Positions 15,733-24,058 of a stretch of DNA of 24,058 bases are shown here, piece after piece. Position 1 is the first letter of the stretch. Each line of letters opens with the position of its first letter. The DNA comes from Rhodospirillaceae bacterium. Its GTDB lineage: Bacteria; Pseudomonadota; Alphaproteobacteria; CADEGL01. The notes beneath the pieces are model-generated. The model did not search any database. It was not told where the DNA came from and saw nothing but the letters and a program-made list of their open reading frames with translations. The position numbers were made by a program, and so were the translations under genes. Location of the stretch: the NCBI GenBank assembly GCA_018699755.1, contig JABIRQ010000167.1, positions 1 through 24,058 on the forward strand. The letters are read 5' to 3'.

Positions 15733-17150
15733 CCAGGTCTCTATGGACAGCGGACGACGCCGCCATAGCGACGGGTGGAACGGCAGCCATACCCTTTGTC
15801 GCCGAAGGCGTTTCGATCGACACCCGCAGTCTCCAGCGCGGCGATCTTTTCATCGCCCTGCGCGGGCCGAATCACGACGGTCACGACCATGTCGCAGACG
15901 CATTCGCGCGCCGCGCGGCGGCGGCCATGGTCGATTCCAAACCGCCGGGCCTTCCCGTCGCCGCGCCCCTGGTTGAGGTCCGCGACACTCGGGAGGCCCT
16001 CTACGCGCTGGCGCGCGCGGCGCGGCGACGCAGCCGGGCGCGGATCGTTGCGGTGACCGGCAGCGTCGGCAAGACCGGCACGAAAGAGACTCTCGGCGCC
16101 GTCCTTGCCGCGCAAGGCTCCACCGCTGTCAGCCTGGGCAACCTCAACAACGAATTCGGCGTGCCGCTGAGTCTCGCCCGCATGTCGGCGGACGTGACGT
16201 TCGGCGTCTTCGAAATCGGCATGAACCACAGTGGCGAAATCGAGCCTCTGTCCCGGCTGGTCGAGCCAGAGGTCGCGATCATCACCACCGTCGCGGCCGT
16301 GCATTTGGAAAACTTCGAATCGACTTTCGATATTGCCGACGCCAAGGCCGAAATCTTCGCCGGCATGTCCGGGGGCGCGGCGGTCCTGAACCGCGACAAC
16401 CCCTACTTCCCCCTGCTCGTCGCGGCGGCTCAGGCTGCGGGGGTCTCGCGAATCATCAGCTTCGGCGCTCATCCCGAGGCTTTGGCTCACCTGGTGGACA
16501 GCGAGGCGGATGCGGGCGGCAGCACGGTGTGGGCGCGAATCGACGGCCGCGACCTGCGTTACCGGATATCGATCCCGGGGCGCCACTGGGTGATCAATTC
16601 CCTTGCCGTTCTTGCCGCCGTGGTCGGAATTGGCGCGGATCTCGAAGCCGCTGCTTCCGTCCTCGCGACGATCGAGGCGCCGGCCGGGCGAGGCCGGCGC
16701 CTCGCCATCGATACGCCGGACGGCAGAATCGACCTGATCGACGAAAGCTACAACGCCAGCCCAGCCTCGATGCGGGCCGCCATCGAAACCCTGTCCGCGA
16801 TCGAGCCGAACCGTGGCGGGCGCCACATCATCGTTTTCGGCGACATGCTGGAACTCGGCGCGTCCTCGGCCAGTCTGCACCTCTCTCTCGCCGAGCCGAT
16901 CTTGCGGGGCGGCATCGACGCGGTGTTCACCTGCGGAACCGAGTCCGCGGCGCTCCAACAGACCTTGCCAAGACGCCTACGGGGTGGACACGCGGCGACC
17001 GCCGCCGAACTTGCCCCGCTGGTCTGTGCTGCACTTGCTCCCGGCGACCTCATCATGGTCAAGGGCTCGCGCGGCATGCGCACCGATCTGGTGGTCGACG
17101 CGATCCTTTCCCTGGCCGATCGGCCACGGTCTGCGGCCAACGGCGGCTGA
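15729..17150 (+). CDS. murF: UDP-MurNAc-tripeptide--D-alanyl-D-alanine ligase MurF
   Basis: Adds the D-Ala-D-Ala dipeptide to complete the UDP-MurNAc-pentapeptide. The N-terminal segment has SIDTRSLQRGDLFIAL, the MurE/F uridine-binding region. The ATP loop GSVGKTGTKE is at residues 111-120, and NNEFGVPLSL and IGMNHSGEI follow, both typical of MurF. Length 473 is normal. The start is GTG at 15729, overlapping the murE stop (GTGA), chosen because no ATG lies nearby in frame. Ten bases separate its stop from mraY, one of only two non-overlapping junctions in the cluster. Confidence 0.97.
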   Translation: MTRSLWTADDAAIATGGTAAIPFVAEGVSIDTRSLQRGDLFIALRGPNHDGHDHVADAFARRAAAAMVDSKPPGLPVAAPLVEVRDTREALYALARAARRRSRARIVAVTGSVGKTGTKETLGAVLAAQGSTAVSLGNLNNEFGVPLSLARMSADVTFGVFEIGMNHSGEIEPLSRLVEPEVAIITTVAAVHLENFESTFDIADAKAEIFAGMSGGAAVLNRDNPYFPLLVAAAQAAGVSRIISFGAHPEALAHLVDSEADAGGSTVWARIDGRDLRYRISIPGRHWVINSLAVLAAVVGIGADLEAAASVLATIEAPAGRGRRLAIDTPDGRIDLIDESYNASPASMRAAIETLSAIEPNRGGRHIIVFGDMLELGASSASLHLSLAEPILRGGIDAVFTCGTESAALQQTLPRRLRGGHAATAAELAPLVCAALAPGDLIMVKGSRGMRTDLVVDAILSLADRPRSAANGG

Positions 17151-17159
17151 GGCGAAGCG

Positions 17160-18248
17160 ATGTTTTTCAACTTCCTGGCCCCGCTCGCCGACAACGTGCC
17201 CCTGTTCAACCTGTTTCGATATCTGACTTTCAGGACCGGTGGTGCGATCGCCACGGCCATGGCCCTCAGCTTCCTGCTGGGTCCTGTCGTAATCGCCTGG
17301 CTGCGCAGCAAGCAGGCCAACGGCCAACCGATTCGCGACGACGGGCCGGAAAGCCATATCCTCAGCAAGCAGGGCACGCCGACAATGGGCGGCGTTCTTA
17401 TCCTGATTGCGATGGTCGTCTCGACCTTGCTCTGGGCGAATCTGGGCAACGCTTATGTCTGGATCGTGCTGCTCGTCACCCTCGGATTCGGCGCGGTCGG
17501 CTTCGGCGACGACTACCTGAAACTGACGCAGCGCAGCAGCAAGGGTTTGCCGGGGCGAACCAAGCTGATCGCCGAAGTGACGATTGCGGCGACCATGGGC
17601 TACTGGCTCATGACCATCACGAACGCGCCGCTGGACACCGGGCTGGCCGTGCCCTTCCTCAAAGAGGTCCTGCTGAACCTGGGTTGGTTCTTCCTGCCCT
17701 TCGCGGTGCTGGTCATCGTCGGGGCGTCGAACGCGGTCAACCTGACCGACGGGCTGGACGGGTTGGCGATCGTCCCGGTGATGATCGCCGCCGGTGTGTT
17801 CGCATTGATCGCCTATCTGGTCGGCAACTCCGTCTTCGCGAACTATCTCCAGCTCCACTACGTGCCCGGCACGGGCGAGTTGGCCGTGCTTTGCGGCGCG
17901 TTGGTCGGCGCCGGCATGGGCTTTCTCTGGTTCAACGCCCCGCCCGCCATGGTCTTCATGGGCGATACAGGTTCGCTGTCGATGGGCGGGGCCCTCGGCG
18001 CGATCAGCGTGGCGGTCAAGCACGAGTTGGTGTTGGCCATTGTCGGCGGCCTCTTCGTGCTCGAGACCGTGTCGGTCATCGTTCAGGTCGTGTCCTTCAA
18101 GCTCACGGGCCGCCGTGTTTTCCGCATGGCGCCCCTGCACCATCATTTCGAGCAGAAGGGCTGGCAGGAGCCGACCATCGTGATCCGCTTCTGGATCATC
18201 GCCTCGATCCTGGCCTTGGCCGGGCTCGCAACCCTCAAGCTGCGGTGA
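17160..18248 (+). CDS. mraY: Phospho-N-acetylmuramoyl-pentapeptide-transferase MraY
   Basis: Inner-membrane enzyme that transfers phospho-MurNAc-pentapeptide to undecaprenyl phosphate to form lipid I. A 362-residue, roughly ten-helix protein. The conserved acidic pair D117-D118 (GFGDDYLKL) and NAVNLTDGLDGL (191-202, with D197 and D200) form the magnesium and substrate site, and the HHH loop (PLHHHFEQKGW) is near residue 325. The ribosome site GAGG overlaps the murF stop with seven bases to the ATG. Length and motifs are normal. Confidence 0.98.
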   Translation: MFFNFLAPLADNVPLFNLFRYLTFRTGGAIATAMALSFLLGPVVIAWLRSKQANGQPIRDDGPESHILSKQGTPTMGGVLILIAMVVSTLLWANLGNAYVWIVLLVTLGFGAVGFGDDYLKLTQRSSKGLPGRTKLIAEVTIAATMGYWLMTITNAPLDTGLAVPFLKEVLLNLGWFFLPFAVLVIVGASNAVNLTDGLDGLAIVPVMIAAGVFALIAYLVGNSVFANYLQLHYVPGTGELAVLCGALVGAGMGFLWFNAPPAMVFMGDTGSLSMGGALGAISVAVKHELVLAIVGGLFVLETVSVIVQVVSFKLTGRRVFRMAPLHHHFEQKGWQEPTIVIRFWIIASILALAGLATLKLR

Positions 18249-18258
18249 GGGCGCGGGC

Positions 18259-19671
18259 ATGATCGATCTCTCGTTCTTCGCCGGCCAACGAATCGCCGTC
18301 CTCGGCCTCGGCAAATCCGGGCGCGCAGCCGCTGTCGCCCTCGCAAGGGCTGGCGCCGAGGTCCTTGCGTGGGACGATTCCGAGGATGCGCGCGATGCGG
18401 CCGAACGAGACGGTATCGCGCCGACCGATCTTTACGCTGCGGATTGGAGCGGGATCGACCTGCTCGTCCTGAGCCCGGGCATCGCTCACACCCATCCCCA
18501 ACCCCATGCCCTGGCGGAGCGCGCGCGGCGGTCGGGCTGTTCCATCGTCTGCGACGTGGAACTACTCGTCCGTGCGCGGCGCGCCAGCCAGGCATCCGGA
18601 CGCTTCGTCGGCATCACGGGCACGAACGGAAAATCGACCACGACCGCCTTGATCGCTCACATCCTCGACCGGGCCGGTCGGGAAAGCGCCGTCGGCGGCA
18701 ATATCGGCACGCCCGCCTTGTCCCTTCCGGGCCTGAGCGGCGACGGGATCTATGTCCTGGAGCTCTCCTCCTATCAACTCGAGCTGACTCCGGGCCTGCG
18801 CTGCGACATCGCTGTGCTTCTCAACCTCAGCGAGGACCATCTGGACCGCCACGGCGGCTTCGAAGGATATGTCGCGGCCAAGGAACACGTCTTCGACGGC
18901 CAGACCGGCGGCGATACCGCGATCCTCGGCACCGACGACGCGCCATCCCGCGCTCTGCGCGACCGACTCTGCGGCCGGGCCGATGGCCCCTTCGTCCTGC
19001 CGGTCAGCGCCGAACATGCTGCTCCCGGCGGTGTCTATGTCGAGGGGCGCCGCTTGATCGACGATCTCGACGGCGCCGCCGCACCGGTCATGAACCTGGA
19101 TGAGGCCGCGGCCCTGCCTGGCGCGCACAACGCCCAGAACGCCGCGGCGGCCTATGCCGCCACACGCCGCCTCGGCGTCGCGGGCCAAGTCATCGCCGAT
19201 GCCGTTCGGACCTTCCCGGGACTGCCCCATCGGCAGGAGTTGGTCGGCATCGTGGACGACATTCGCTATATCAACGATTCGAAGGCCACCAACGGCGAGT
19301 CCGCCGCGCGCGCCGTGTCGTCCTACGGCGCGGTCTACTGGATTGCGGGCGGATTGCCCAAAGCCGGTGGGATCGACGCCGTTGCCCCCTATTTCTCCAG
19401 AATCCTCCATGCCTTCTTGATCGGCGATGCGGCCGCCGCGTTCGCGCAGCGCCTCGATGGCCATGTCCCCTGCTCCACCTGCGACGATCTGGAATCGGCC
19501 GTTCGCGCAGCCCAAGCCATGGCTGCGGAAAAAGGACCGGCCGATGCCGTCGTGCTCCTTTCCCCTGCCTGTGCGTCCTTCGATCAGTTCGCGAATTTCG
19601 AGGCACGAGGCGAGGCCTTCCGCACGGCCGTTTCCGCTCTGCAATACCGACGCGCGGAGGGAACGGCATGA
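18259..19671 (+). CDS. murD: UDP-MurNAc-L-alanine--D-glutamate ligase MurD
   Basis: Adds D-glutamate to UDP-MurNAc-L-Ala in the cytoplasm. The N-terminal nucleotide-sugar domain has VLGLGKSGRA (14-23) and VLSPGI (70-75). The ATP loop GTNGKST is at 121-127, followed by GGNIGTP and LELSSYQLE, strong MurD markers, and by LNLSEDHLDRH in the central domain. The C-terminal domain has NDSKATN, which contacts the ATP. Length 470. A GAGGG ribosome site (18247-18251) straddles the mraY stop, seven bases before the ATG. The stop overlaps ftsW by four bases. Confidence 0.98.
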   Translation: MIDLSFFAGQRIAVLGLGKSGRAAAVALARAGAEVLAWDDSEDARDAAERDGIAPTDLYAADWSGIDLLVLSPGIAHTHPQPHALAERARRSGCSIVCDVELLVRARRASQASGRFVGITGTNGKSTTTALIAHILDRAGRESAVGGNIGTPALSLPGLSGDGIYVLELSSYQLELTPGLRCDIAVLLNLSEDHLDRHGGFEGYVAAKEHVFDGQTGGDTAILGTDDAPSRALRDRLCGRADGPFVLPVSAEHAAPGGVYVEGRRLIDDLDGAAAPVMNLDEAAALPGAHNAQNAAAAYAATRRLGVAGQVIADAVRTFPGLPHRQELVGIVDDIRYINDSKATNGESAARAVSSYGAVYWIAGGLPKAGGIDAVAPYFSRILHAFLIGDAAAAFAQRLDGHVPCSTCDDLESAVRAAQAMAAEKGPADAVVLLSPACASFDQFANFEARGEAFRTAVSALQYRRAEGTA

Positions 19672-20792
19672 GCAGTTTCGCGCGCACGGATACGAGCGTC
19701 GTCGGTCGCTGGTGGTGGACGGTGGATCGCTGGTCGCTGGCCGCCCTCGCCCTGCTGATCGGCGTGGGAATCCTGCTCGTACTCGCCGCCAGCCCCTCGG
19801 TCGCCGAGCGGATCGGGGCGAATTCGTTCCATTTCATCCAGCGTCAGGCGATCTATCTGCCAGTGGCCTTGGTTATCCTGTTCGCGGTGTCACTGCTTAC
19901 GCCGCGCGACATCCGGCGCCTCGCCGTGCTGGGTTTCCTGGCAAGCATTCTGTTGCTGGCCGTCACGCCCTGGCTCGGTGCCGAGATCAAGGGCGCGCGG
20001 CGCTGGCTCTCCCTTGGTGCGCTGTCCTTGCAACCTTCGGAATTCGTCAAGCCGACCTTCGCCGTGGTCGCCGCCTGGATGTTCGCGGAACAACGTGCGA
20101 CGGAAACCTTCCCAGGCAACGCGATCTCCATCGCGCTGTTCGGCCTCGTCGTCGGCCTTCTGCTGCTGCAACCCGATTTCGGCATGACCCTGGTGGTGAC
20201 CGCGGTCTGGTTCACACAGTTCTTCATGGCCGGCCTGCCCATGTTCTACGTCGTCGGCCTTTGCGGTCTGGGCATCGGCCTGATGATCGGCGGCTATCTG
20301 TTGTTGCCTCATGTCGCCAGTCGGGTCGACCGTTTCCTCGACCCGTCCTCGGGCGACACCTATCAGGTCTCCACCGCGCTTGAAGCCTTCATGAACGGGG
20401 GCCTCTTCGGCGTCGGGCCCGGCGAGGGCCGGGTCAAGGACCACCTGCCCGACGCTCATGCCGATTTCATCTTCGCCGTCGCCGGCGAGGAGTTCGGCCT
20501 GCTTGCCTGCCTGGGCATCGTGATGCTCTTTGCGTTCATCGTGCTTCGCGGCTTCTCCCGCATGCTGCAGGAACGCGACCTCTTCATCGTGCTCGCCACG
20601 GTCGGCCTGCTCGCCCAGTTCGGCCTCCAGGCGCTGATCAACATGGGCTCCAACCTGCGCCTCATGCCCGCCAAGGGCATGACCTTGCCCTTCATCAGCT
20701 ATGGCGGCTCTTCGCTGCTCGCCCTGGCCCTGGGCATGGGAATGATGCTGGCCCTGACCCGCCGGCGCTACGGCGCGGGAAGGATGATATGA
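19668..20792 (+). CDS. ftsW: Septal peptidoglycan polymerase FtsW
   Basis: SEDS-family glycosyltransferase that polymerises lipid II at the septum with FtsI. A 374-residue, roughly ten-helix protein. The motif KGARRWLSLG (108-117) with LQPSEF (121-126), the large periplasmic loop with GPGEGRVKDHLPDAHADF, and the C-terminal MPAKGMTLPFISYGGSS are characteristic of FtsW rather than RodA. Paired with ftsI and murG in the cluster, it is the division enzyme. Its ATG overlaps murD and its stop overlaps murG, each by four bases. Confidence 0.97.
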   Translation: MSSFARTDTSVVGRWWWTVDRWSLAALALLIGVGILLVLAASPSVAERIGANSFHFIQRQAIYLPVALVILFAVSLLTPRDIRRLAVLGFLASILLLAVTPWLGAEIKGARRWLSLGALSLQPSEFVKPTFAVVAAWMFAEQRATETFPGNAISIALFGLVVGLLLLQPDFGMTLVVTAVWFTQFFMAGLPMFYVVGLCGLGIGLMIGGYLLLPHVASRVDRFLDPSSGDTYQVSTALEAFMNGGLFGVGPGEGRVKDHLPDAHADFIFAVAGEEFGLLACLGIVMLFAFIVLRGFSRMLQERDLFIVLATVGLLAQFGLQALINMGSNLRLMPAKGMTLPFISYGGSSLLALALGMGMMLALTRRRYGAGRMI

Positions 20793-21943
20793 CCATGTCC
20801 TCGCGCGCCATCGCCCTCGCCGCCGGCGGCACCGGCGGGCACATCTTCCCGGCGCAGGCATTGGCTCGCGCATTGCTGGATCGCGGGCTTAAGCCCGTTC
20901 TGATCACGGACCGCCGGGGCAGCGGCTACGAGGCCGCCTTCGAGAACATCCCGGTCTTCCGCATCCATGCCGGCGGCATTGCCGGTGGCGGCGCCCTGGG
21001 CCGGCTGCGCGGCATGGCCGAACTGGCCCTCGGGACGATCGAAGCCGAACGCCTGCTACAGCGGCTGCGCCCGGTCGCCGCCATCGGCTTCGGCGGCTAT
21101 CCCTCCGTGCCGACCATGCTTGCCGCCTTGCGCCGTGGAATTCCGACGCTGATCCACGAGCAGAACGCCGTGATCGGGCGAGCGAACCGCCTGCTCGCGG
21201 GCCGCGTGTCACGCATCGCAACCTCTTTCGAAGCGGTGCGCGGCCTCAAGCCGGAGCACCAGGCCAAGATCCGCCTGACCGGCAACCCGGTCCGGCCGGC
21301 GATCGTCGCCTTGCGCGACATGCCCATGCCGTCCCTCCATCCCGAAGGCGAACGCCGCATCGTCGTTATCGGCGGCAGCCAGGGCGCCTCCGTCTTCGGT
21401 CGGGTGGTACCGGATGCAGTCTCTCGTTTGCCCGAAGCCATGCGGGCGCGCATCCGCATCAGCCAGCAATGCCGCAAGGAAGATGCCGCGCGCGTCGCCT
21501 GCGCCTATGGGCGGATGGGCGTCCGGGCGTGCATCTCCACCTTCTTCGAAGACATGCCGCGGCGCTTGCGCGATGCCCATCTCGTCATTGCGCGTGCCGG
21601 CGCTTCTACCGTCGCCGAGCTTGCCGTCGCCGGCCGGCCCGCCGTTCTCGTGCCCTATCCCTTCGCGACCGACGATCACCAGACCGCAAATGCCGCGGCG
21701 CTCGATGCGGCCGGCGGCGCCTGGCTGATGCCGGAGCCCGTCTTCGGCCCGAAACCCCTGACCGACCAGCTTCACGATCTGCTGGCTCATCCCGTGATGC
21801 TCGGCACCGCCGCCATGTGCGCACGCGCATCCGGCCGGCCGGACGCGACCGAGCGTCTCGCCGAACTCGCCGCGTCACTTCTGCCGTCCAACGGCAACCA
21901 GGACGAGATCGCTTCGACCGTGGCTCGGGAGGCTGCCGCATGA
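20789..21943 (+). CDS. murG: UDP-GlcNAc--lipid I GlcNAc transferase MurG
   Basis: Membrane-associated GT-B glycosyltransferase that adds GlcNAc to lipid I to make lipid II. The N-terminal donor/acceptor loop AAGGTGGHIFPA (11-22) and HEQNAVIGRANR are MurG signatures. In the second domain, GGSQGA binds the nucleotide and ARAGASTVAEL begins the UDP-GlcNAc site. Length 384 is slightly over the typical 355-370. The first ATG (20789) overlaps the ftsW stop; a second ATG at 20795 is possible. The stop overlaps murC by four bases. Confidence 0.97.
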   Translation: MTMSSRAIALAAGGTGGHIFPAQALARALLDRGLKPVLITDRRGSGYEAAFENIPVFRIHAGGIAGGGALGRLRGMAELALGTIEAERLLQRLRPVAAIGFGGYPSVPTMLAALRRGIPTLIHEQNAVIGRANRLLAGRVSRIATSFEAVRGLKPEHQAKIRLTGNPVRPAIVALRDMPMPSLHPEGERRIVVIGGSQGASVFGRVVPDAVSRLPEAMRARIRISQQCRKEDAARVACAYGRMGVRACISTFFEDMPRRLRDAHLVIARAGASTVAELAVAGRPAVLVPYPFATDDHQTANAAALDAAGGAWLMPEPVFGPKPLTDQLHDLLAHPVMLGTAAMCARASGRPDATERLAELAASLLPSNGNQDEIASTVAREAAA

Positions 21944-23376
21944 GAGCTCTGCCCCTCGATATCGGGACCATCCATTTCGTCGGCATCGGCGGAATCGGGA
22001 TGAGCGGCATCGCAGAGATCCTGCGCAACCTGGGTTATCGCGTGCAGGGCAGCGACATCGCCGAGAACGCCAATGTCCGCCGCCTGGCCGGGCTGGGCAT
22101 TTCGGTCTCTGTCGGCCACCGCGCCGAAAATCTGGGCGATGCCGAGGTCATCGTCGTGTCCTCGGCCGTCAAGGAGGACAATCCGGAGGTTGCGGCCGCC
22201 CGCGCGCGCCTGCTGCCCGTGGTCCGGCGGGCCGAAATGCTGGCCGAACTGATGCGCCTGAAATGGTCCATTGCGGTCGGCGGCACCCACGGCAAGACGA
22301 CAACGACCTCCATGGTTGCCGCGATTCTCGAGACGGCGGACCTCGATCCCACCGTGATCAATGGCGGGATCATCAACGCCTATGGCACCAACGCGCGTCT
22401 GGGCGCGGGCGACTGGATGGTGGTCGAGGCCGACGAATCCGACGGCTCCTTCATCAAACTGCCCGCGACCATCGCCGTCGTCACCAACATTGATCCGGAG
22501 CACCTGGATTTCTACGGCGATTTCGACGGCGTCCGGCAAGCCTTCTACGATTTCGTCTCGAACATTCCCTTCTACGGCTTTGCCGCCCTGTGCATCGACC
22601 ACGCGGAGGTCCAGGCCCTTATCCCTCGCGTTTCGGACCGACGTGTCGTGACATACGGGATGAGTCCCCAGGCCGATATCCGCGCGATTGGAATCGAGGC
22701 GGAGGCCGACGGCGCCCGATTCGACGTTTCGATCACCGATCGCATCACCGGAGAGCCGCGCCTTCTGAAAGGGCTGCGCCTGCCCATGCACGGCCATCAC
22801 AACGTGCAGAACGCCCTGGCGGCGGTTGCCGTCGGGCACGAAATGGGCATTGAGGACGAAACGCTGCGCGCCGCTCTCGCGGGTTTCGCCGGGGTCAAAC
22901 GCCGCTTCACCAAGACCGGAGAGGTCGGCGGCATCACGGTGATCGACGATTACGGTCATCATCCCGTCGAGATCCAGGCCGTGCTGTCAGCGGCCCGCAC
23001 CGCGACGCGGCGCAATGTGATCGCCGTCGTCCAGCCCCATCGCTTCACGCGGCTGCGCGATCTGTTCGACGATTTCTGCACCTGCTTTAACGATGCGGAT
23101 ACCGTCGTCGTCGCTCCCGTCTATCCCGCCGGCGAAACGCCGATAGCCGGCATCGACCGGGATGCCCTGATTCAAGGCCTGCGCTCGCGCGGCCATCGGC
23201 ACGTTCTGGCGATCGACGGTCGCGACGATCTCGCCGCCCTGACGCGCGAGATCGCGCGGGACGGCGACTATGTCATTTGTCTTGGCGCTGGCGACATCAC
23301 GGCCTGGGCCAACGCCCTGCCGGATGAAATTGCGCAAGATGCGGGCAGCCCCGCAGAGGCGGGAGGCAAGGGATGA
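21940..23376 (+). CDS. murC: UDP-MurNAc--L-alanine ligase MurC
   Basis: First Mur ligase; it adds L-alanine to UDP-MurNAc. The nucleotide-sugar motif GIGGIGMSG is at residues 15-23, the ATP loop GGTHGKTT at 114-121, and EADESDGSF with TNIDPEHLD follows; all are MurC features. The C-terminal DDYGHHP is also conserved. Length 478 is normal. The start ATG at 21940 is chosen for the four-base overlap with the murG stop and because it directly precedes the conserved N-terminal motif. The stop overlaps murB by four bases. Confidence 0.97.
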   Translation: MRALPLDIGTIHFVGIGGIGMSGIAEILRNLGYRVQGSDIAENANVRRLAGLGISVSVGHRAENLGDAEVIVVSSAVKEDNPEVAAARARLLPVVRRAEMLAELMRLKWSIAVGGTHGKTTTTSMVAAILETADLDPTVINGGIINAYGTNARLGAGDWMVVEADESDGSFIKLPATIAVVTNIDPEHLDFYGDFDGVRQAFYDFVSNIPFYGFAALCIDHAEVQALIPRVSDRRVVTYGMSPQADIRAIGIEAEADGARFDVSITDRITGEPRLLKGLRLPMHGHHNVQNALAAVAVGHEMGIEDETLRAALAGFAGVKRRFTKTGEVGGITVIDDYGHHPVEIQAVLSAARTATRRNVIAVVQPHRFTRLRDLFDDFCTCFNDADTVVVAPVYPAGETPIAGIDRDALIQGLRSRGHRHVLAIDGRDDLAALTREIARDGDYVICLGAGDITAWANALPDEIAQDAGSPAEAGGKG

Positions 23377-24058
23377 TGGCCCTCACCCGCCCGGTCGCTC
23401 ATCTCATCGAGCGGTTGCCCGAAGTGCGTGGAAGCTATTCCGCCGAGGCGCCGCTCAGCAAATACACTTGGTTCCGCACCGGCGGGCCGGCCGACGTCGT
23501 CTACCGGCCGAAAGATGTCGACGACCTGGCCGCGTTCCTCCGTGCGAAGCCGATCGATGTGCCGGCGACCGTGCTCGGCGTCGGCTCGAACGTCCTGGTG
23601 CGCGACGGCGGCATTCGCGGCGCCGTGATCCGCCTCGGTTCCGCTTTTGCCGGGATATCCATCGAAGGTGAGCGAATCACGGCGGGCGCAAGCGCCCAGG
23701 ACCTTTCCGTGGCAATCGCCTGCCGCGATGCCGGTCTGGCCGGTCTCGAGTTCCTGAGCGGGATTCCAGGCATGATCGGCGGCGCATTGCGCATGAATGC
23801 AGGCGCCTATGACCGCGAAATGAGCGACGTCGTGATCGCCGTCGAAGCGCTGGACGAAACAGGCCGGCTGCGCCGGCTGTCGCGCGAAGCCATGGGCTTC
23901 GTCTATCGCAGGAGCGGCGTGCCAAAAAACTGGATTTTCGTGCGCGCCATCCTGAGCGGCAAAGCGGGCGACTCCGCCGAGATCGCCGCGCGCATCGCAG
24001 AAATCCAGACCGCCCGGGAAAGCACCCAGCCGACGCGGGGCCGGACCGGCGGCAGCAC
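23373..24058 (+). CDS. murB: UDP-N-acetylenolpyruvoylglucosamine reductase MurB (C-terminus off window)
   Basis: Flavoenzyme that reduces UDP-GlcNAc-enolpyruvate to UDP-MurNAc with NADPH. 228 codons are visible. The FAD-binding domain shows TWFRTGGPAD near residue 32, LGVGSNVLVRDGG and the SGIPGMIGGALRMNAGAY segment. RGRTGGS at the window edge is the start of the RTGGSTF region that carries the catalytic serine. Expected full length is about 300, so some 75 residues are missing. The start is ATG at 23373, overlapping the murC stop; the adjacent ATG at 23376 is equally possible. Genes such as ddl, ftsQ, ftsA and ftsZ would be expected beyond the edge. Confidence 0.96.
   Translation, partial: MMALTRPVAHLIERLPEVRGSYSAEAPLSKYTWFRTGGPADVVYRPKDVDDLAAFLRAKPIDVPATVLGVGSNVLVRDGGIRGAVIRLGSAFAGISIEGERITAGASAQDLSVAIACRDAGLAGLEFLSGIPGMIGGALRMNAGAYDREMSDVVIAVEALDETGRLRRLSREAMGFVYRRSGVPKNWIFVRAILSGKAGDSAEIAARIAEIQTARESTQPTRGRTGGS

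Overview
The window reads as a GC-rich chromosomal segment of an alphaproteobacterium, most likely of the Rhodospirillales or a neighbouring order. This rests on protein style, on the gene order amidase - rnpB - mraZ, and on a complete, tightly overlapping division and cell wall (dcw) cluster. The exact genus cannot be told from the sequence alone. I see no phage, insertion sequence, CRISPR array, tRNA or rRNA.

Layout. (1) 1-3302, minus strand: a long fused hydantoinase A/B (5-oxoprolinase-type) gene that runs off the left edge. (2) 3303-3627: a divergent promoter region with an AT-rich repeat and an inverted repeat. (3) 3628-9061, plus strand: a TerB/J-domain co-chaperone, an Uup-type ABC-F ATPase and three EamA transporters. 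The last two transporters are tandem duplicates that also share a block of upstream sequence. (4) 9063-9803: a zinc amidase with a peptidoglycan-binding domain. (5) 9836-10203: the RNase P RNA gene, with a well-placed promoter lying across the amidase stop codon. (6) 10204-10610: a 407-base regulatory region. It holds a GAAC-N7-GAAC element of the alphaproteobacterial LexA type lying on a good -10 box, and a second promoter followed by five 10-bp-spaced TGGGN repeats on the bottom strand (candidate MraZ boxes). (7) 10611-24058: mraZ, rsmH, ftsL, ftsI, murE, murF, mraY, murD, ftsW, murG, murC and the start of murB.

The dcw genes supply the lipid II pathway in nearly biochemical completeness: UDP-MurNAc formation (murB, with murC next), stem peptide addition (murC, murD, murE, murF), lipid I and II synthesis (mraY, murG), and septal polymerisation and crosslinking (ftsW, ftsI, with ftsL). 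MraZ and RsmH head the operon. Nine of the eleven junctions overlap by 4 bases or more, and the other two gaps are about 10 bases, so the block is almost certainly one translationally coupled operon. The amidase upstream fits peptidoglycan recycling or remodelling.

This is mostly a conserved housekeeping locus, and I do not see a hidden novel system. The observations most worth checking are the possible SOS (LexA) input and the MraZ-box array upstream of mraZ, the transporter duplication, and a 15-bp in-frame tandem duplication in rsmH.
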